The position numbers and the translations under genes were made by a program. This document shows positions 17,976-25,925 of a DNA stretch of 64,000 nt, piece by piece (the first letter of the stretch is position 1; each line of letters starts with the position of its first letter). Location of the stretch: NCBI GenBank assembly GCA_029265125.1, contig JAJUJX010000003.1, forward strand, positions 1 through 64,000. Direction: 5' to 3'. Under the pieces are notes generated by a model, which ran no database searches, was not told the DNA's origin, and worked only from the letters and a program-made list of their open reading frames with translations. This DNA comes from Tolumonas sp008015085 (GTDB taxonomy: Bacteria > Pseudomonadota > Gammaproteobacteria > Enterobacterales > Aeromonadaceae).

Positions 17976-18710
17976 TCAATCAGGAATGTCTGACTGACGC
18001 ATCCTTTTGAGGATGACGCTGGTTTTATGCTGCAGATGAGCAGAGCGTCGATGTGTCTGATAATAACGAGGATTAGGAACCATTGCTGCAAGGTAGGCAG
18101 CCTGATACGCACTCAGACGTTTCGCGGAAACACCAAAATAATACTTAGCCGCCGCCTCAACCCCATAGATACCCTCACCCCATTCAATGACATTCAAATA
18201 GATTTCATAGATGCGCTGCTTATCAAGAATGGTCTCCAGCATGACGGTTATCAGGGCTTCATCCAACTTGCGCCAGGGTGTCTTACTGGCACTCAGGAAC
18301 AGGTTTTTCGCAAGTTGCTGGCTGATGGTTGAGCCTCCGGCAACAATCCGGCCTTTTGCCAGATTCTTTTCCCAGGCTGTTTCAATGCCATCCCAGTCGA
18401 ACCCGTCATGATCCAGAAACTTGGCATCTTCCGCTGCAATCAGCGCACGTTTTACCGATTTAGAAATAGCGCTATAAGGTACCCAGGTTTGTTTTTTTTG
18501 AATGTTCGGTTTTTCCAGCTGCAACATAGCCAGCTGCTCTTCCATAAAAGAAGTCGATGAAGGGTCGTACCAGATATAGCTAACGATGCGAAGAAAAATG
18601 CAGACATGCCACAGACAAAACCACAGCAATCCGAAAATCAGTAGTTTTTTCAGCCATGTTTTCAGCGATAGATCATCAAAGGTCAGGAAATTACGACAGG
18701 CAGTTAGCAT
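17976..18710 (-). CDS. mtgA: Monofunctional biosynthetic peptidoglycan transglycosylase
   Basis: 244 residues (E. coli MtgA 242). It polymerises lipid II into glycan strands, as a GT51 enzyme without a transpeptidase domain. An N-terminal membrane anchor (about 20-46) is followed by the GT51 fold. Motif 1 is AAEDAKFLDHDGFDW with the predicted catalytic Glu at 94, and motif 2 is GGSTISQQLAKNLFL (about 126-140). ATG lacks a clear ribosome-binding site. Its last codons are followed by about 180 bp before tig, with no obvious terminator. Confidence 0.95.
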   Translation of the reverse strand: MLTACRNFLTFDDLSLKTWLKKLLIFGLLWFCLWHVCIFLRIVSYIWYDPSSTSFMEEQLAMLQLEKPNIQKKQTWVPYSAISKSVKRALIAAEDAKFLDHDGFDWDGIETAWEKNLAKGRIVAGGSTISQQLAKNLFLSASKTPWRKLDEALITVMLETILDKQRIYEIYLNVIEWGEGIYGVEAAAKYYFGVSAKRLSAYQAAYLAAMVPNPRYYQTHRRSAHLQHKTSVILKRMRQSDIPD

Positions 18711-18782
18711 AAAAAATGAACAGATATATTCAATGCAGATAGTGTATCTAAATCATAAATAACTGGCGAGCCTGAGCTGAGC

Positions 18783-19160
18783 TCAAATCGCCAGTTGTGT
18801 GTATGCCTGTGATTCTGAAGCTGAACGAGTAGCGGTTTCAGCCAGAAACTCACGAATACTCATATAACAGGTGATGGTGCGATCGATATGCAAGATTGAT
18901 AACAAATCACGGGGTTGGCCCTGTTTGCATATCAAGCGCATGCGGCGTCCATTGGACTGGAGTTGTTTATACAGATAGATTAGTGAACCAATACCAGCGG
19001 AATCAATGTAATTGACTGCGCTCATGTCGACCAGTACATCGGTATGTTTTTGAATCAGTGAATCAATAATCGGTCGCATTTCTTCTACCGTATCATTATT
19101 TAATTCACCATCGATCGTCAGCACCAGCGTACGATTCATTGTGTATGTAATGACTGGCAT
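18783..19160 (-). CDS. Single-domain STAS protein (anti-sigma-factor antagonist type)
   Basis: 125 residues from the ATG at 19160, which has GGAG five bases upstream; a GTG six bases earlier overlaps that site and is unlikely. The whole protein is one STAS domain. The conserved DSAGIGSL loop places the usually phosphorylated serine at residue 54. Such proteins act as partner switches, binding a serine kinase/anti-sigma factor when unphosphorylated. No partner kinase or PP2C phosphatase gene is nearby, so its pathway is unknown. The 20-residue C-terminal extension is Ser/Ala-rich and looks disordered. Confidence 0.85.
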   Translation of the reverse strand: MPVITYTMNRTLVLTIDGELNNDTVEEMRPIIDSLIQKHTDVLVDMSAVNYIDSAGIGSLIYLYKQLQSNGRRMRLICKQGQPRDLLSILHIDRTITCYMSIREFLAETATRSASESQAYTQLAI

Positions 19161-19332
19161 TTTCACTCCGAAAATTGTTTAAGCCAATTACAGCTGGCGA
19201 AATAATCCTTTTGTAATTGCTCATACACATTTAATGCCAACATTAGATGGATGATTCAATCAAATATAACACATTGATTAATAATGAGTATTAAAATAAA
19301 AAGATCACATACGAGTCTGCACCCATAATTGG

Positions 19333-19380
19333 AACTGCAAAATGCAAAAAAAAACATCAATCGGTTTGCATTTTGCAGTT
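19333..19380. repeat. 16-bp perfect inverted repeat downstream of thiH
   Basis: The arm aactgcaaaatgcaaa (19333-19348) is repeated as its exact complement tttgcattttgcagtt (19365-19380), with 16 bases between. It lies 14 bases after the thiH stop. The thi transcript would fold it into a long AT-rich hairpin, but no T-run follows. It could be a 3'-end protecting structure, a weak terminator or a protein-binding palindrome. The rest of 19161-19394 is AT-rich without a recognisable feature. Confidence 0.7.
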
Positions 19381-19394
19381 TGATTATGAGCTTC

Positions 19395-20534
19395 TTACGA
19401 TAACAAATGATTATTCCAATGATGTGGGCTGGACTCCTGCCAAATCACTTCCATTCCCTTTTTTTGAATGACCGAAGCGACTGTAGAGGAGCTACGCTCA
19501 TCACTGACAGCGAATTGTTCCAACTCAGGATGATCTTCCGCATAACCACCGGGCTGGGTTTTAGAGCCAGCACTCATAGTAGTGATCCCCACCTGCATCA
19601 GGAAGTCGCGGAACTCCGGCCCCTCACGGGTCGAAAGTGATAATTCCACTTCCGGATCAAACAGACGATATGCACAGATCAATTGTAATAACTGACGATC
19701 ACTCATCGGATGTTCCGGCTGAAAACCGCCCGTACACGGCCGTAAACGCGGAAAAGAGATGGAATAACGACTTTGCCAGTAGGTTTTGCGCAGATATTGC
19801 AGATGTCGAGCCACCATCAGGCTGTCAGTGCGCCAGTCGCCTAACCCCAGCAAAGCACCCAATCCGATTTTATCGACTCCCGCTTCACCTAAGCGATCAG
19901 GTGTTTCCAGCCGCCAGCGAAAGTCTTTTTTCTTACCGCGCAGATGGTATTGATCGTAGGTTGGTTCATGATAGGTTTCCTGATAGACCATCACGCCGTC
20001 GAGCCCCATGCTCACCAGTTCCCGGTACTCCTCGGTCGCCAGTGGCTGTACTTCCATCATCAGATAGGAGACGTACGGTTTGACGACCGGAAATACCTCC
20101 CGAAAATACTCCATACCGGATTTGCGTTCGTGTTCCCCCGTCACCAAGAGGAGCGATTTAAAGCCCATATCTCTGATCACCTGACATTCCCGGTCGATCT
20201 CTTCCAGTGACAGCACCTTACGTTTGATCTTGTTGCTCATCGAGAACCCGCAGTAGGCGCAATCATTAGCACACAGGTTCGCCAGATAAAGCGGCAGATA
20301 CATGTTAATGGTGTTACCAAAACGCTGGCGGGTTAGCTGTTGCGACAGCTCAGTCATCGCCAGCAGATAGCTTTCAGCGGCCGGTGAAATCAGGGCCACA
20401 AAATCGGCAATATCACGTTTACCTGGACGGGCACAACGTGCCAGTGCTCGCTCTACATCTGCCGCGGTTTGCTGCGAAACCCACTGCTTTTGCGCTTCCC
20501 AATTGAGTGTTTCCCATTCGTCGTAAAAACTCAT
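19395..20534 (-). CDS. thiH: 2-iminoacetate synthase (tyrosine lyase) ThiH
   Basis: 379 residues (E. coli 377). This radical SAM enzyme cleaves tyrosine to dehydroglycine and p-cresol for the thiazole of thiamine. The iron-sulfur motif CANDCAYC (CX3CX2C, about 85-92) binds the cluster. It forms a complex with ThiG. The start ATG overlaps the thiG stop (ATGA), so the two are translationally coupled. It is the last gene of the thiCEFSGH operon. Confidence 0.97.
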   Translation of the reverse strand: MSFYDEWETLNWEAQKQWVSQQTAADVERALARCARPGKRDIADFVALISPAAESYLLAMTELSQQLTRQRFGNTINMYLPLYLANLCANDCAYCGFSMSNKIKRKVLSLEEIDRECQVIRDMGFKSLLLVTGEHERKSGMEYFREVFPVVKPYVSYLMMEVQPLATEEYRELVSMGLDGVMVYQETYHEPTYDQYHLRGKKKDFRWRLETPDRLGEAGVDKIGLGALLGLGDWRTDSLMVARHLQYLRKTYWQSRYSISFPRLRPCTGGFQPEHPMSDRQLLQLICAYRLFDPEVELSLSTREGPEFRDFLMQVGITTMSAGSKTQPGGYAEDHPELEQFAVSDERSSSTVASVIQKKGMEVIWQESSPHHWNNHLLS

Positions 20535-21310
20535 ACCAGCGTCTCCAGAAAGGCGGCCAGCGGACTGGAGGCAATTGCCTGTTGATTGACAACACCTAAT
20601 CCACTTTCATAGGCCATGCGCCCGGCTGTCACTGCCATGTTAAAAGCCTGAGCCATCGCGACCGGATCACCAGCCACCGCAATCGCGGTATTGACCAGTA
20701 CAGCATCTGCCCCCATCTCCAAGGCGGCCGCAGCATGGGATGGAGCACCAATACCAGCATCAACAATCACCGGCACCTTCGCCTGATCAATGATGATTTC
20801 CAGCATGGCTTTGGTGGACAGTCCCTGATTCGAACCAATTGCAGCGCCCAAAGGCATGACTGCAGCACAACCGGCTTCTTCCAGTCGTTTACAGAGCAAA
20901 GGGTCAGCACCGCAGTACGGTAAGACAACGAAACCTTGCTTGCACAGTTCTTCAGCGGCCTTAAAGGTTTCTATCGGATCAGGCATCAGGTAGCGAGGAT
21001 CGGGGTGAATTTCGAGCTTAAGCCAATTAGTGCCGAGTGCTTCTCGGGCCAGTTGAGCCGCAAAAATCGCTTCTTTGGCATTGCGAGCGCCGGAGGTATT
21101 GGGCAGCAACTGCACTCCCATCTCCCGCAGCGGTTCCAGGATCTGGATGTCTGGTTCATCGAGGCGCACCCGCTTCAGTGCCATGGTAACAATTTCAGTC
21201 GCGCTGGCAGTCAGTGCCTGTTGCATCACCTGAGCTGAAGCAAATTTCCCCGTACCAGTGAGCAGACGGGAATGAAAGGTTCTATCGGCAATTTTTAAGG
21301 GTTGAGTCAT
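20531..21310 (-). CDS. thiG: Thiazole synthase
   Basis: 259 residues from the ATG at 21310, preceded by GGAGG at the end of thiS. A longer open frame extends upstream into thiS but lacks support. ThiG is a TIM-barrel enzyme that builds the thiazole phosphate from DXP, dehydroglycine and ThiS thiocarboxylate. Visible features include the N-terminal LLTGTGKFASAQVMQQAL, the phosphate-binding GAPSHAAAALEMGADAVLVN, and a conserved C-terminal glycine-rich stretch. It lies 2 bp after thiS. Confidence 0.96.
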   Translation of the reverse strand: MTQPLKIADRTFHSRLLTGTGKFASAQVMQQALTASATEIVTMALKRVRLDEPDIQILEPLREMGVQLLPNTSGARNAKEAIFAAQLAREALGTNWLKLEIHPDPRYLMPDPIETFKAAEELCKQGFVVLPYCGADPLLCKRLEEAGCAAVMPLGAAIGSNQGLSTKAMLEIIIDQAKVPVIVDAGIGAPSHAAAALEMGADAVLVNTAIAVAGDPVAMAQAFNMAVTAGRMAYESGLGVVNQQAIASSPLAAFLETLV

Positions 21311-21312
21311 GA

Positions 21313-21513
21313 TTAACCTCCGGCAATGGCGCGGAAGAGATCCACGTCGTCGTGTTCTTTTAAAGAAATAGTGGCCCACTGGCTGCGTGGAACAACTTGC
21401 TGATTGAGGGCAACTGCGATGCCGGCTTTCAGTTGATCCTGGGCAGCCAGTAGCGCTTCCAGTGTGCAGGATGCCTCCAGCTGTACCAGCTCACCGTTTA
21501 AGCTGATTTGCAT
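21313..21513 (-). CDS. thiS: Sulfur carrier protein ThiS
   Basis: 66 residues, the same as E. coli ThiS. It has a ubiquitin-like fold ending in the required Gly-Gly (FRAIAGG). ThiF adenylates the C-terminus, which then receives sulfur as a thiocarboxylate and donates it to ThiG. Its start lies inside the end of thiF (16-bp overlap), and its stop is 2 bp before thiG. Confidence 0.96.
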   Translation of the reverse strand: MQISLNGELVQLEASCTLEALLAAQDQLKAGIAVALNQQVVPRSQWATISLKEHDDVDLFRAIAGG

Positions 21514-22295
21514 GTCGGGAACTCCGGTTCAGAAAATGAAGGTAAGGTGGACGATTGGCAGACGGGACAAGTGGGATCAGGTTGGGTTTGTAACCGTCGC
21601 CACTGGAGTGTCCGGCCATCAAAACGTTGTAATACGCCGGTCGGACGCGGCAAATCGCAAAGCAGTTGCAGGGTTAGTAATGCCTGTGCGGCCCCCAACA
21701 TCCCGACGATAGGACCGACAATGCCAGCGCTACTGCAATTCAGCCCCGGTTCAGCTGAGGACGGAAACAAGCAGTGGTAGCAGGCACTGGGCTGTGACGG
21801 TTCACTCAGGAGCAGTTGCCCCTCCCAGCCAATGGCCGCAGCCGTGACCAGTGGCTTACCAGCAGCTACACAAGCCGCATTGACGCGCTGGCGGGTCAGC
21901 ATGTTGTCGGAGCAGTCCAGCACTACATCCACTTGCGGCACAATGCTGGCCAGCAACATCTCGTCCACAGCTGGCAAGATATGACACTGCACCGCCGGAT
22001 TCAGCGCTTTCAGATGGGATGCCGCCGCTTTGGTTTTGGCCTGATGGCGGTCACTGGTACGGTACAACACCTGACGTTGCAGATTGCTGCTATCGACCTT
22101 GTCACCATCAGCCAGCCAGAGTTGCCCGACGCCGGCTGCGGCAAGATAGAGCGAAGCCGGAGAACCCAGCCCGCCCAGCCCGACGATCAGTACTTTGCTT
22201 TTTTTCAGCCTGGCCTGACCAACTTCACCGATCTCTGGCAGCAGGATCTGGCGGCCATAGCGCAGGAACTCTTCATCGGTCAGCAGCTCAGGCAT
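21498..22295 (-). CDS. thiF: ThiS adenylyltransferase
   Basis: 265 residues from the ATG at 22295, with GAGGA nine bases upstream; the longer frame upstream reads through thiE and is rejected. It belongs to the E1-like/MoeB family. The nucleotide-binding loop is VGLGGLGSPAS (about 40-50). Zinc-binding cysteine pairs are seen at CYHC (about 180) and CPVC (near 250). It adenylates the ThiS C-terminus. It overlaps thiE upstream by 8 bp and thiS downstream by 16 bp. Confidence 0.95.
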   Translation of the reverse strand: MPELLTDEEFLRYGRQILLPEIGEVGQARLKKSKVLIVGLGGLGSPASLYLAAAGVGQLWLADGDKVDSSNLQRQVLYRTSDRHQAKTKAAASHLKALNPAVQCHILPAVDEMLLASIVPQVDVVLDCSDNMLTRQRVNAACVAAGKPLVTAAAIGWEGQLLLSEPSQPSACYHCLFPSSAEPGLNCSSAGIVGPIVGMLGAAQALLTLQLLCDLPRPTGVLQRFDGRTLQWRRLQTQPDPTCPVCQSSTLPSFSEPEFPTCKSA

Positions 22296-22941
22296 CGCAG
22301 GGTTCCTCGCTACGGGCGCCTTCCACCTGTTGCAGCAGACGCTTGGTGGCCTGTTCTGGATCGGCAGCTTTGGTAATGGCACTCACCAAAGCGACACTGC
22401 CGACACCGGTTGCCAAAATATCAACCACCCGATCTTCAGAAATACCGCCTATGGCCACGGTCGGAGTGGAACCCGCCTGTTTCACCGCTGCAGCCAGATT
22501 GATCAGCCCCTGCGGCTGCGAGGGCATCTCTTTGGTTTGCGTCGGAAAGATGTGTCCCAGCGCGACATAAGAAGGCTTCAGTGCCAACGCTTCCGCCAAC
22601 TCTGCGGCATCATGTGTGGAAATCCCCAGTCGCAATCCTGCTTGGCGTAAAGCATCCAAATCAGCAGTCTGAATATCCTCCTGACCCAGATGCACGCCAT
22701 AGGCACCATGTTTGATCGCCAGTTGCCAGTAGTCGTTGATAAACAGGCGCGCCTGATAACGGCGCCCCAGTTCAATGGCCTGCTGGATCTGCTGTTCCAG
22801 ATCAGTTGCTTGCGGATCTTTGATTCGCAGTTGCAGGGTGGACACTCCCCAGTCGAGCAGGCGGGCGATCCAGTCCACCGAATCCACCACCGGGTAGAGC
22901 CCTAAGCGGTGATCGGTCTTCGCAAAGGCAAGTGGCTGCAT
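22288..22941 (-). CDS. thiE: Thiamine-phosphate synthase
   Basis: 217 residues starting at the ATG of the TGATG junction with thiC (22941). A GTG three bases earlier is possible but less likely. It joins HMP pyrophosphate and thiazole phosphate to make thiamine phosphate. Visible features are the TIM-barrel start LYPVVDSVDWI, the substrate segment LFINDYWQLAIKHGAYGVHLGQ and the phosphate loop VAIGGIS. No thiD kinase is fused or present in this operon, so HMP-P kinase must be encoded elsewhere. Confidence 0.95.
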   Translation of the reverse strand: MQPLAFAKTDHRLGLYPVVDSVDWIARLLDWGVSTLQLRIKDPQATDLEQQIQQAIELGRRYQARLFINDYWQLAIKHGAYGVHLGQEDIQTADLDALRQAGLRLGISTHDAAELAEALALKPSYVALGHIFPTQTKEMPSQPQGLINLAAAVKQAGSTPTVAIGGISEDRVVDILATGVGSVALVSAITKAADPEQATKRLLQQVEGARSEEPCDA

Positions 22942-24788
22942 CACACTTCCTCTTTCGCCAGATAGAGTTCACCGCCAAGTTCACGGAAGGTAGCCGCCTG
23001 CTGTTCCATTCCCTGCTTGACGTCATCAAACGCGCCTTCGCTGTCGAGCTGACGCACTTCCTGGCTGATCTTCATGGAACAGAATTTCGGACCACACATC
23101 GAGCAGAAATGCGCAACCTTGCCAGATTCCTGCGGCAAATCTTCATCGTGATAGGCACGCGCGGTATCCGGATCTAACGCCAGATTGAACTGATCTTCCC
23201 AGCGGAATTCAAAGCGTGCTTTGGACATCGCATTGTCACGGATCTGCGAACCCGGATGACCTTTCGCCAGATCAGCCGCATGCGCAGCGATCTTGTAGGC
23301 GATCAGCCCTTGTTTGACATCTTCTTTATTTGGCAGACCTAAGTGCTCTTTGGGCGTGACATAACACAGCATCGCACAGCCATACCATCCAATCATTGCG
23401 GCACCAATGCCAGAGGTGAAATGATCATACCCCGGTGCAATATCAGTGGTTAACGGGCCTAAGGTATAGAACGGAGCTTCATGGCAATGCTTGAGCTGCT
23501 CATCCATGTTTTCTTTGATGAGGTGCATCGGCACATGACCCGGCCCTTCGATGATGACCTGCACATCGTATTCCCAGGCAATTTTGGTCAGTTCGCCCAG
23601 CGTGCGCAGCTCGGAGAATTGCGCTTCATCGTTGGCATCGGCGATCGAGCCCGGACGCAAACCGTCGCCCAGTGACAGCGCCACGTCATACTGAGCACAG
23701 ATCTCGCAGATTTCGCGGAAATGGGTGTAGAGAAAGTTTTCCTGATGATGCGCCAGGCACCATTTAGCAATGATGGAACCGCCGCGAGAAACAATGCCGG
23801 TGACACGTTTGGCGGTCATCGGGACATAACGCAGCAGCAATCCGGCATGGATAGTGAAATAATCCACGCCCTGTTCAGCCTGTTCAATCAGCGTATCACG
23901 CATCACTTCCCAGCTCAGATCTTCGGCAATGCCGTTGACCTTTTCCAGCGCCTGATACATCGGTACTGTACCGATTGGCACCGGGCTGTTGCGCAAAATC
24001 CATTCCCGGGTCGCGTGGATATGACGACCGGTAGAGAGATCCATGACGGTATCCGCACCCCAGCGGGTTGACCAGATCAGTTTTTCGACTTCTTCTTCGA
24101 TACTGGAACTGATGGACGAGTTCCCGATATTAGCGTTGATTTTAACGAGGAAGTGACGACCAATGACCATCGGTTCACTTTCCGGATGGTTGATGTTCGC
24201 CGGAATAATAGCGCGGCCTGCCGCGACTTCCTGACGAACAAATTCAGCGGTGATCCCTTTTTCACCCGCCTGCAGACGACGCTGGTTTTCACGGATTGCG
24301 ATGAACTCCATCTCTGGCGTGATGATGCCTTTACGCGCATAGTGCAGCTGGCTGACGCACTGACCCGCTTTGGCTTTGCGGATCGGTGCTTTGACTTTCA
24401 TCTGCGGTACCAGCTGCAGTTGTTCTGCCTGCGCACGGGTGAAGGCGGAGGTGGGTTCAGCCACTTCTTCGGTGTCGTTACGCTCCAGTATCCAAGTTTG
24501 GCGCAGTGGCTTCAGGCCCAGAGTCACATCAACGGATTGATCGGGGTCGCCGTAAGGGCCGGAGGTGTCATACACCAGTACTGGTGCATTTTCTTCATAG
24601 ATCGGCGCTTGTTTGGTACCGCCCACCAACGATGGCGTGAGGTGAATTCGGCGCATTGGCACACGAATGTCAGGACGCGGACCCGACAGATATTCACGAT
24701 CAGAATTCGGAAATGTTTGTGCTGCCAGCGTGGATAAATACGCTTTCGCTGATTCACGACGTTCACGGGCAGATAAATTTTTCGACAT
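22941..24788 (-). CDS. thiC: Phosphomethylpyrimidine synthase
   Basis: 615 residues (E. coli 631). It converts aminoimidazole ribotide to HMP phosphate in a radical SAM reaction. The unusual C-terminal cluster motif CSMCGPKFC (CX2CX4C) is present about 35-45 residues before the key tail region. Conserved stretches such as SISSSIEEEVEKLIWSTRWGADTVMDLSTG and EGPGHVPMHLI are visible. The start has AAGGTGAG upstream. It is the first gene of the thi operon, controlled by the TPP riboswitch in its leader. Confidence 0.97.
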   Translation of the reverse strand: MSKNLSARERRESAKAYLSTLAAQTFPNSDREYLSGPRPDIRVPMRRIHLTPSLVGGTKQAPIYEENAPVLVYDTSGPYGDPDQSVDVTLGLKPLRQTWILERNDTEEVAEPTSAFTRAQAEQLQLVPQMKVKAPIRKAKAGQCVSQLHYARKGIITPEMEFIAIRENQRRLQAGEKGITAEFVRQEVAAGRAIIPANINHPESEPMVIGRHFLVKINANIGNSSISSSIEEEVEKLIWSTRWGADTVMDLSTGRHIHATREWILRNSPVPIGTVPMYQALEKVNGIAEDLSWEVMRDTLIEQAEQGVDYFTIHAGLLLRYVPMTAKRVTGIVSRGGSIIAKWCLAHHQENFLYTHFREICEICAQYDVALSLGDGLRPGSIADANDEAQFSELRTLGELTKIAWEYDVQVIIEGPGHVPMHLIKENMDEQLKHCHEAPFYTLGPLTTDIAPGYDHFTSGIGAAMIGWYGCAMLCYVTPKEHLGLPNKEDVKQGLIAYKIAAHAADLAKGHPGSQIRDNAMSKARFEFRWEDQFNLALDPDTARAYHDEDLPQESGKVAHFCSMCGPKFCSMKISQEVRQLDSEGAFDDVKQGMEQQAATFRELGGELYLAKEEV

Positions 24789-24988
24789 AGCAAGCTCACC
24801 TTAAATGGATTTCGGATGGCTTGCCGGAAGTGGCGTTGAGAGGGAGTGTGGCGGTTTAACTTTCCAGAAAATCTGGATCAGGAATGGCTTCCTTTGCCAA
24901 CTCTTGTTTCCCTTCGCAGGTTCTAGCCTGATCAGGTTCAACGGATCCCGAATTAACGGTCTCAGCCCAAAGGGCACTCCGACAAGTG
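24789..24988 (-). promoter_or_regulatory. TPP riboswitch (THI element) and thiC leader
   Basis: Read on the minus strand, about 24988-24900 contains the conserved aptamer pieces: CGGAGTGCC, GGCTGAGA, CGGGATCCG, TTGAACCTGATC, GGCTAGAACCTGCG and AGGGAA-CAAG. These form the three-way junction that binds thiamine pyrophosphate. The remaining leader to thiC (24789-24899) contains a short hairpin (tccaga/tctgga) and the ribosome-binding site AAGGTGAG. No T-run is seen, which suggests translational rather than terminator-based control; that last point is inference. Confidence 0.95.
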
Positions 24989-24994
24989 ATGATC

Positions 24995-25023
24995 AGTATG
25001 AGACGAAGGAGTAAAAATGGCAA
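24995..25023 (-). promoter_or_regulatory. Candidate promoter of the thi operon
   Basis: On the minus strand TTGCCA (25018-25023) and CATACT (24995-25000) are separated by exactly 17 bp. The predicted start, near 24988, coincides with the 5' edge of the TPP aptamer. The -35 box overlaps the 3' arm and T-run of the slp terminator. Confidence 0.6.
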
Positions 25024-25052
25024 CAATCAGATAACAATTGCTGATTATTGCC
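25012..25052 (-). terminator. Intrinsic terminator of slp
   Basis: The arms ctgattattgcc (25041-25052) and ggcaacaatcag (25019-25030) pair over 12 positions with one G-U. On the minus strand they are followed by ATTTTTAC. The terminator closes the yoaA-tsaB-slp group. Confidence 0.78.
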
Positions 25053-25069
25053 ACAATGAAAAAGGGGGA

Positions 25070-25585
25070 TTAACGAGGAACAATGACCCGGTGGCGGTGA
25101 TGAAAGTAAAAGCCGTCATCGAACAGAGGGTCTTCATAACGAACTTCCACCTCTTTCACAACCGGCCAAAGCTTATGCTGTGTCGCATTGATAACAGCAA
25201 AACGGTAATTCATATCACCGATTTTGCCTTCCTTTGAGGGTGCCGAAGTACCCGATACTGTAATGCTGCGACCTTTGGCATATAAAACAGGATCAAGTAG
25301 TTGTGGGAACACTGCAATAAAGCGGCCTGGAGATTGTTCAGCCTGCTGCGGTACGCCGTTATAGCCTAAAGGCAAATAAACCACTTCGACTTCAGTACCG
25401 GTGGGCAGATTGCGGGTTTGCGCAATCACGCCGCTCCATTTTACCATCCATCCCTGTGGGTTATTTGGTTGCGCCATTTGCGTAAATTGCTGGCGGATCA
25501 GCACAGAATCATCTGCATAATATCCGGTATTGTTATTGGCACAGGCAGTCAGAAAGAGCACCAGACTTAACGCGATCCATTTCAT
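25070..25585 (-). CDS. slp: Slp-family outer-membrane lipoprotein
   Basis: 171 residues. A lipoprotein signal ends in the lipobox LTAC (Cys at 15). The rest is the Slp/YeaY domain, including WMVKWSGVIAQTRN and GRFIAVFPQLLDPVLYAKGR segments. In E. coli Slp and YeaY are outer-membrane lipoproteins linked to starvation and acid stress; function here is inferred from family. Its position after tsaB matches E. coli yeaY, so it is the YeaY-type paralogue by synteny. Confidence 0.88.
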   Translation of the reverse strand: MKWIALSLVLFLTACANNNTGYYADDSVLIRQQFTQMAQPNNPQGWMVKWSGVIAQTRNLPTGTEVEVVYLPLGYNGVPQQAEQSPGRFIAVFPQLLDPVLYAKGRSITVSGTSAPSKEGKIGDMNYRFAVINATQHKLWPVVKEVEVRYEDPLFDDGFYFHHRHRVIVPR

Positions 25586-25609
25586 ATGAAGTTCTCTGAT
25601 AAATGATGA

Positions 25610-25894
25610 TCAGGCATACATATCGACACGAACCATCTGTTCAATCTGGCTACGGCGATCCTGAAGGGCAATATCTTTATAAGCATAAATAGCCCGGCTT
25701 TGTTTCGGGCTGGGTTGATCGTAGCTGAGTTTTTCTGCTGCTTCTTCTGCACCATCAGCAAATACCAACGTATCAGCATTCCTTGACTGACTTTGTTCGC
25801 TGGTTTCTTCACTGGTACGCTCTTTACCCGGATAAATAACCGTATCCGGGCGTGTCAAACCAGTGATCGAGAGATTCGTTGCAGCAATATTCAT
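25610..25894 (-). CDS. Small conserved protein of unknown function
   Basis: 94 residues, 31 bp after tsaB and 24 bp before slp on the same strand, so probably cotranscribed. There is no signal peptide or membrane helix. The N-terminal half is Ser/Thr/Glu-rich and looks disordered. The C-terminal half has the compact pattern PKQSRAIYAYKDIALQDRRS followed by IEQMVRVDMYA, which I associate with short uncharacterised proteins at the same locus in Aeromonas and Vibrio. I see no good ribosome-binding site. Function unknown. Confidence 0.7.
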   Translation of the reverse strand: MNIAATNLSITGLTRPDTVIYPGKERTSEETSEQSQSRNADTLVFADGAEEAAEKLSYDQPSPKQSRAIYAYKDIALQDRRSQIEQMVRVDMYA

Positions 25895-25925
25895 AGCAAA
25901 AGGATGAGTAATTCCTGTCTATTAA

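Noticed and set aside
21311..21379. Longer thiG start reaching into thiS
   Set aside because: It overlaps the conserved end of thiS; the ATG at 21310 has a strong GGAGG and gives the usual ThiG N-terminus.
22296..22382. Longer thiF start inside thiE
   Set aside because: The extra 29 residues are a shadow of thiE in another frame; the ATG at 22295 has a good ribosome-binding site.
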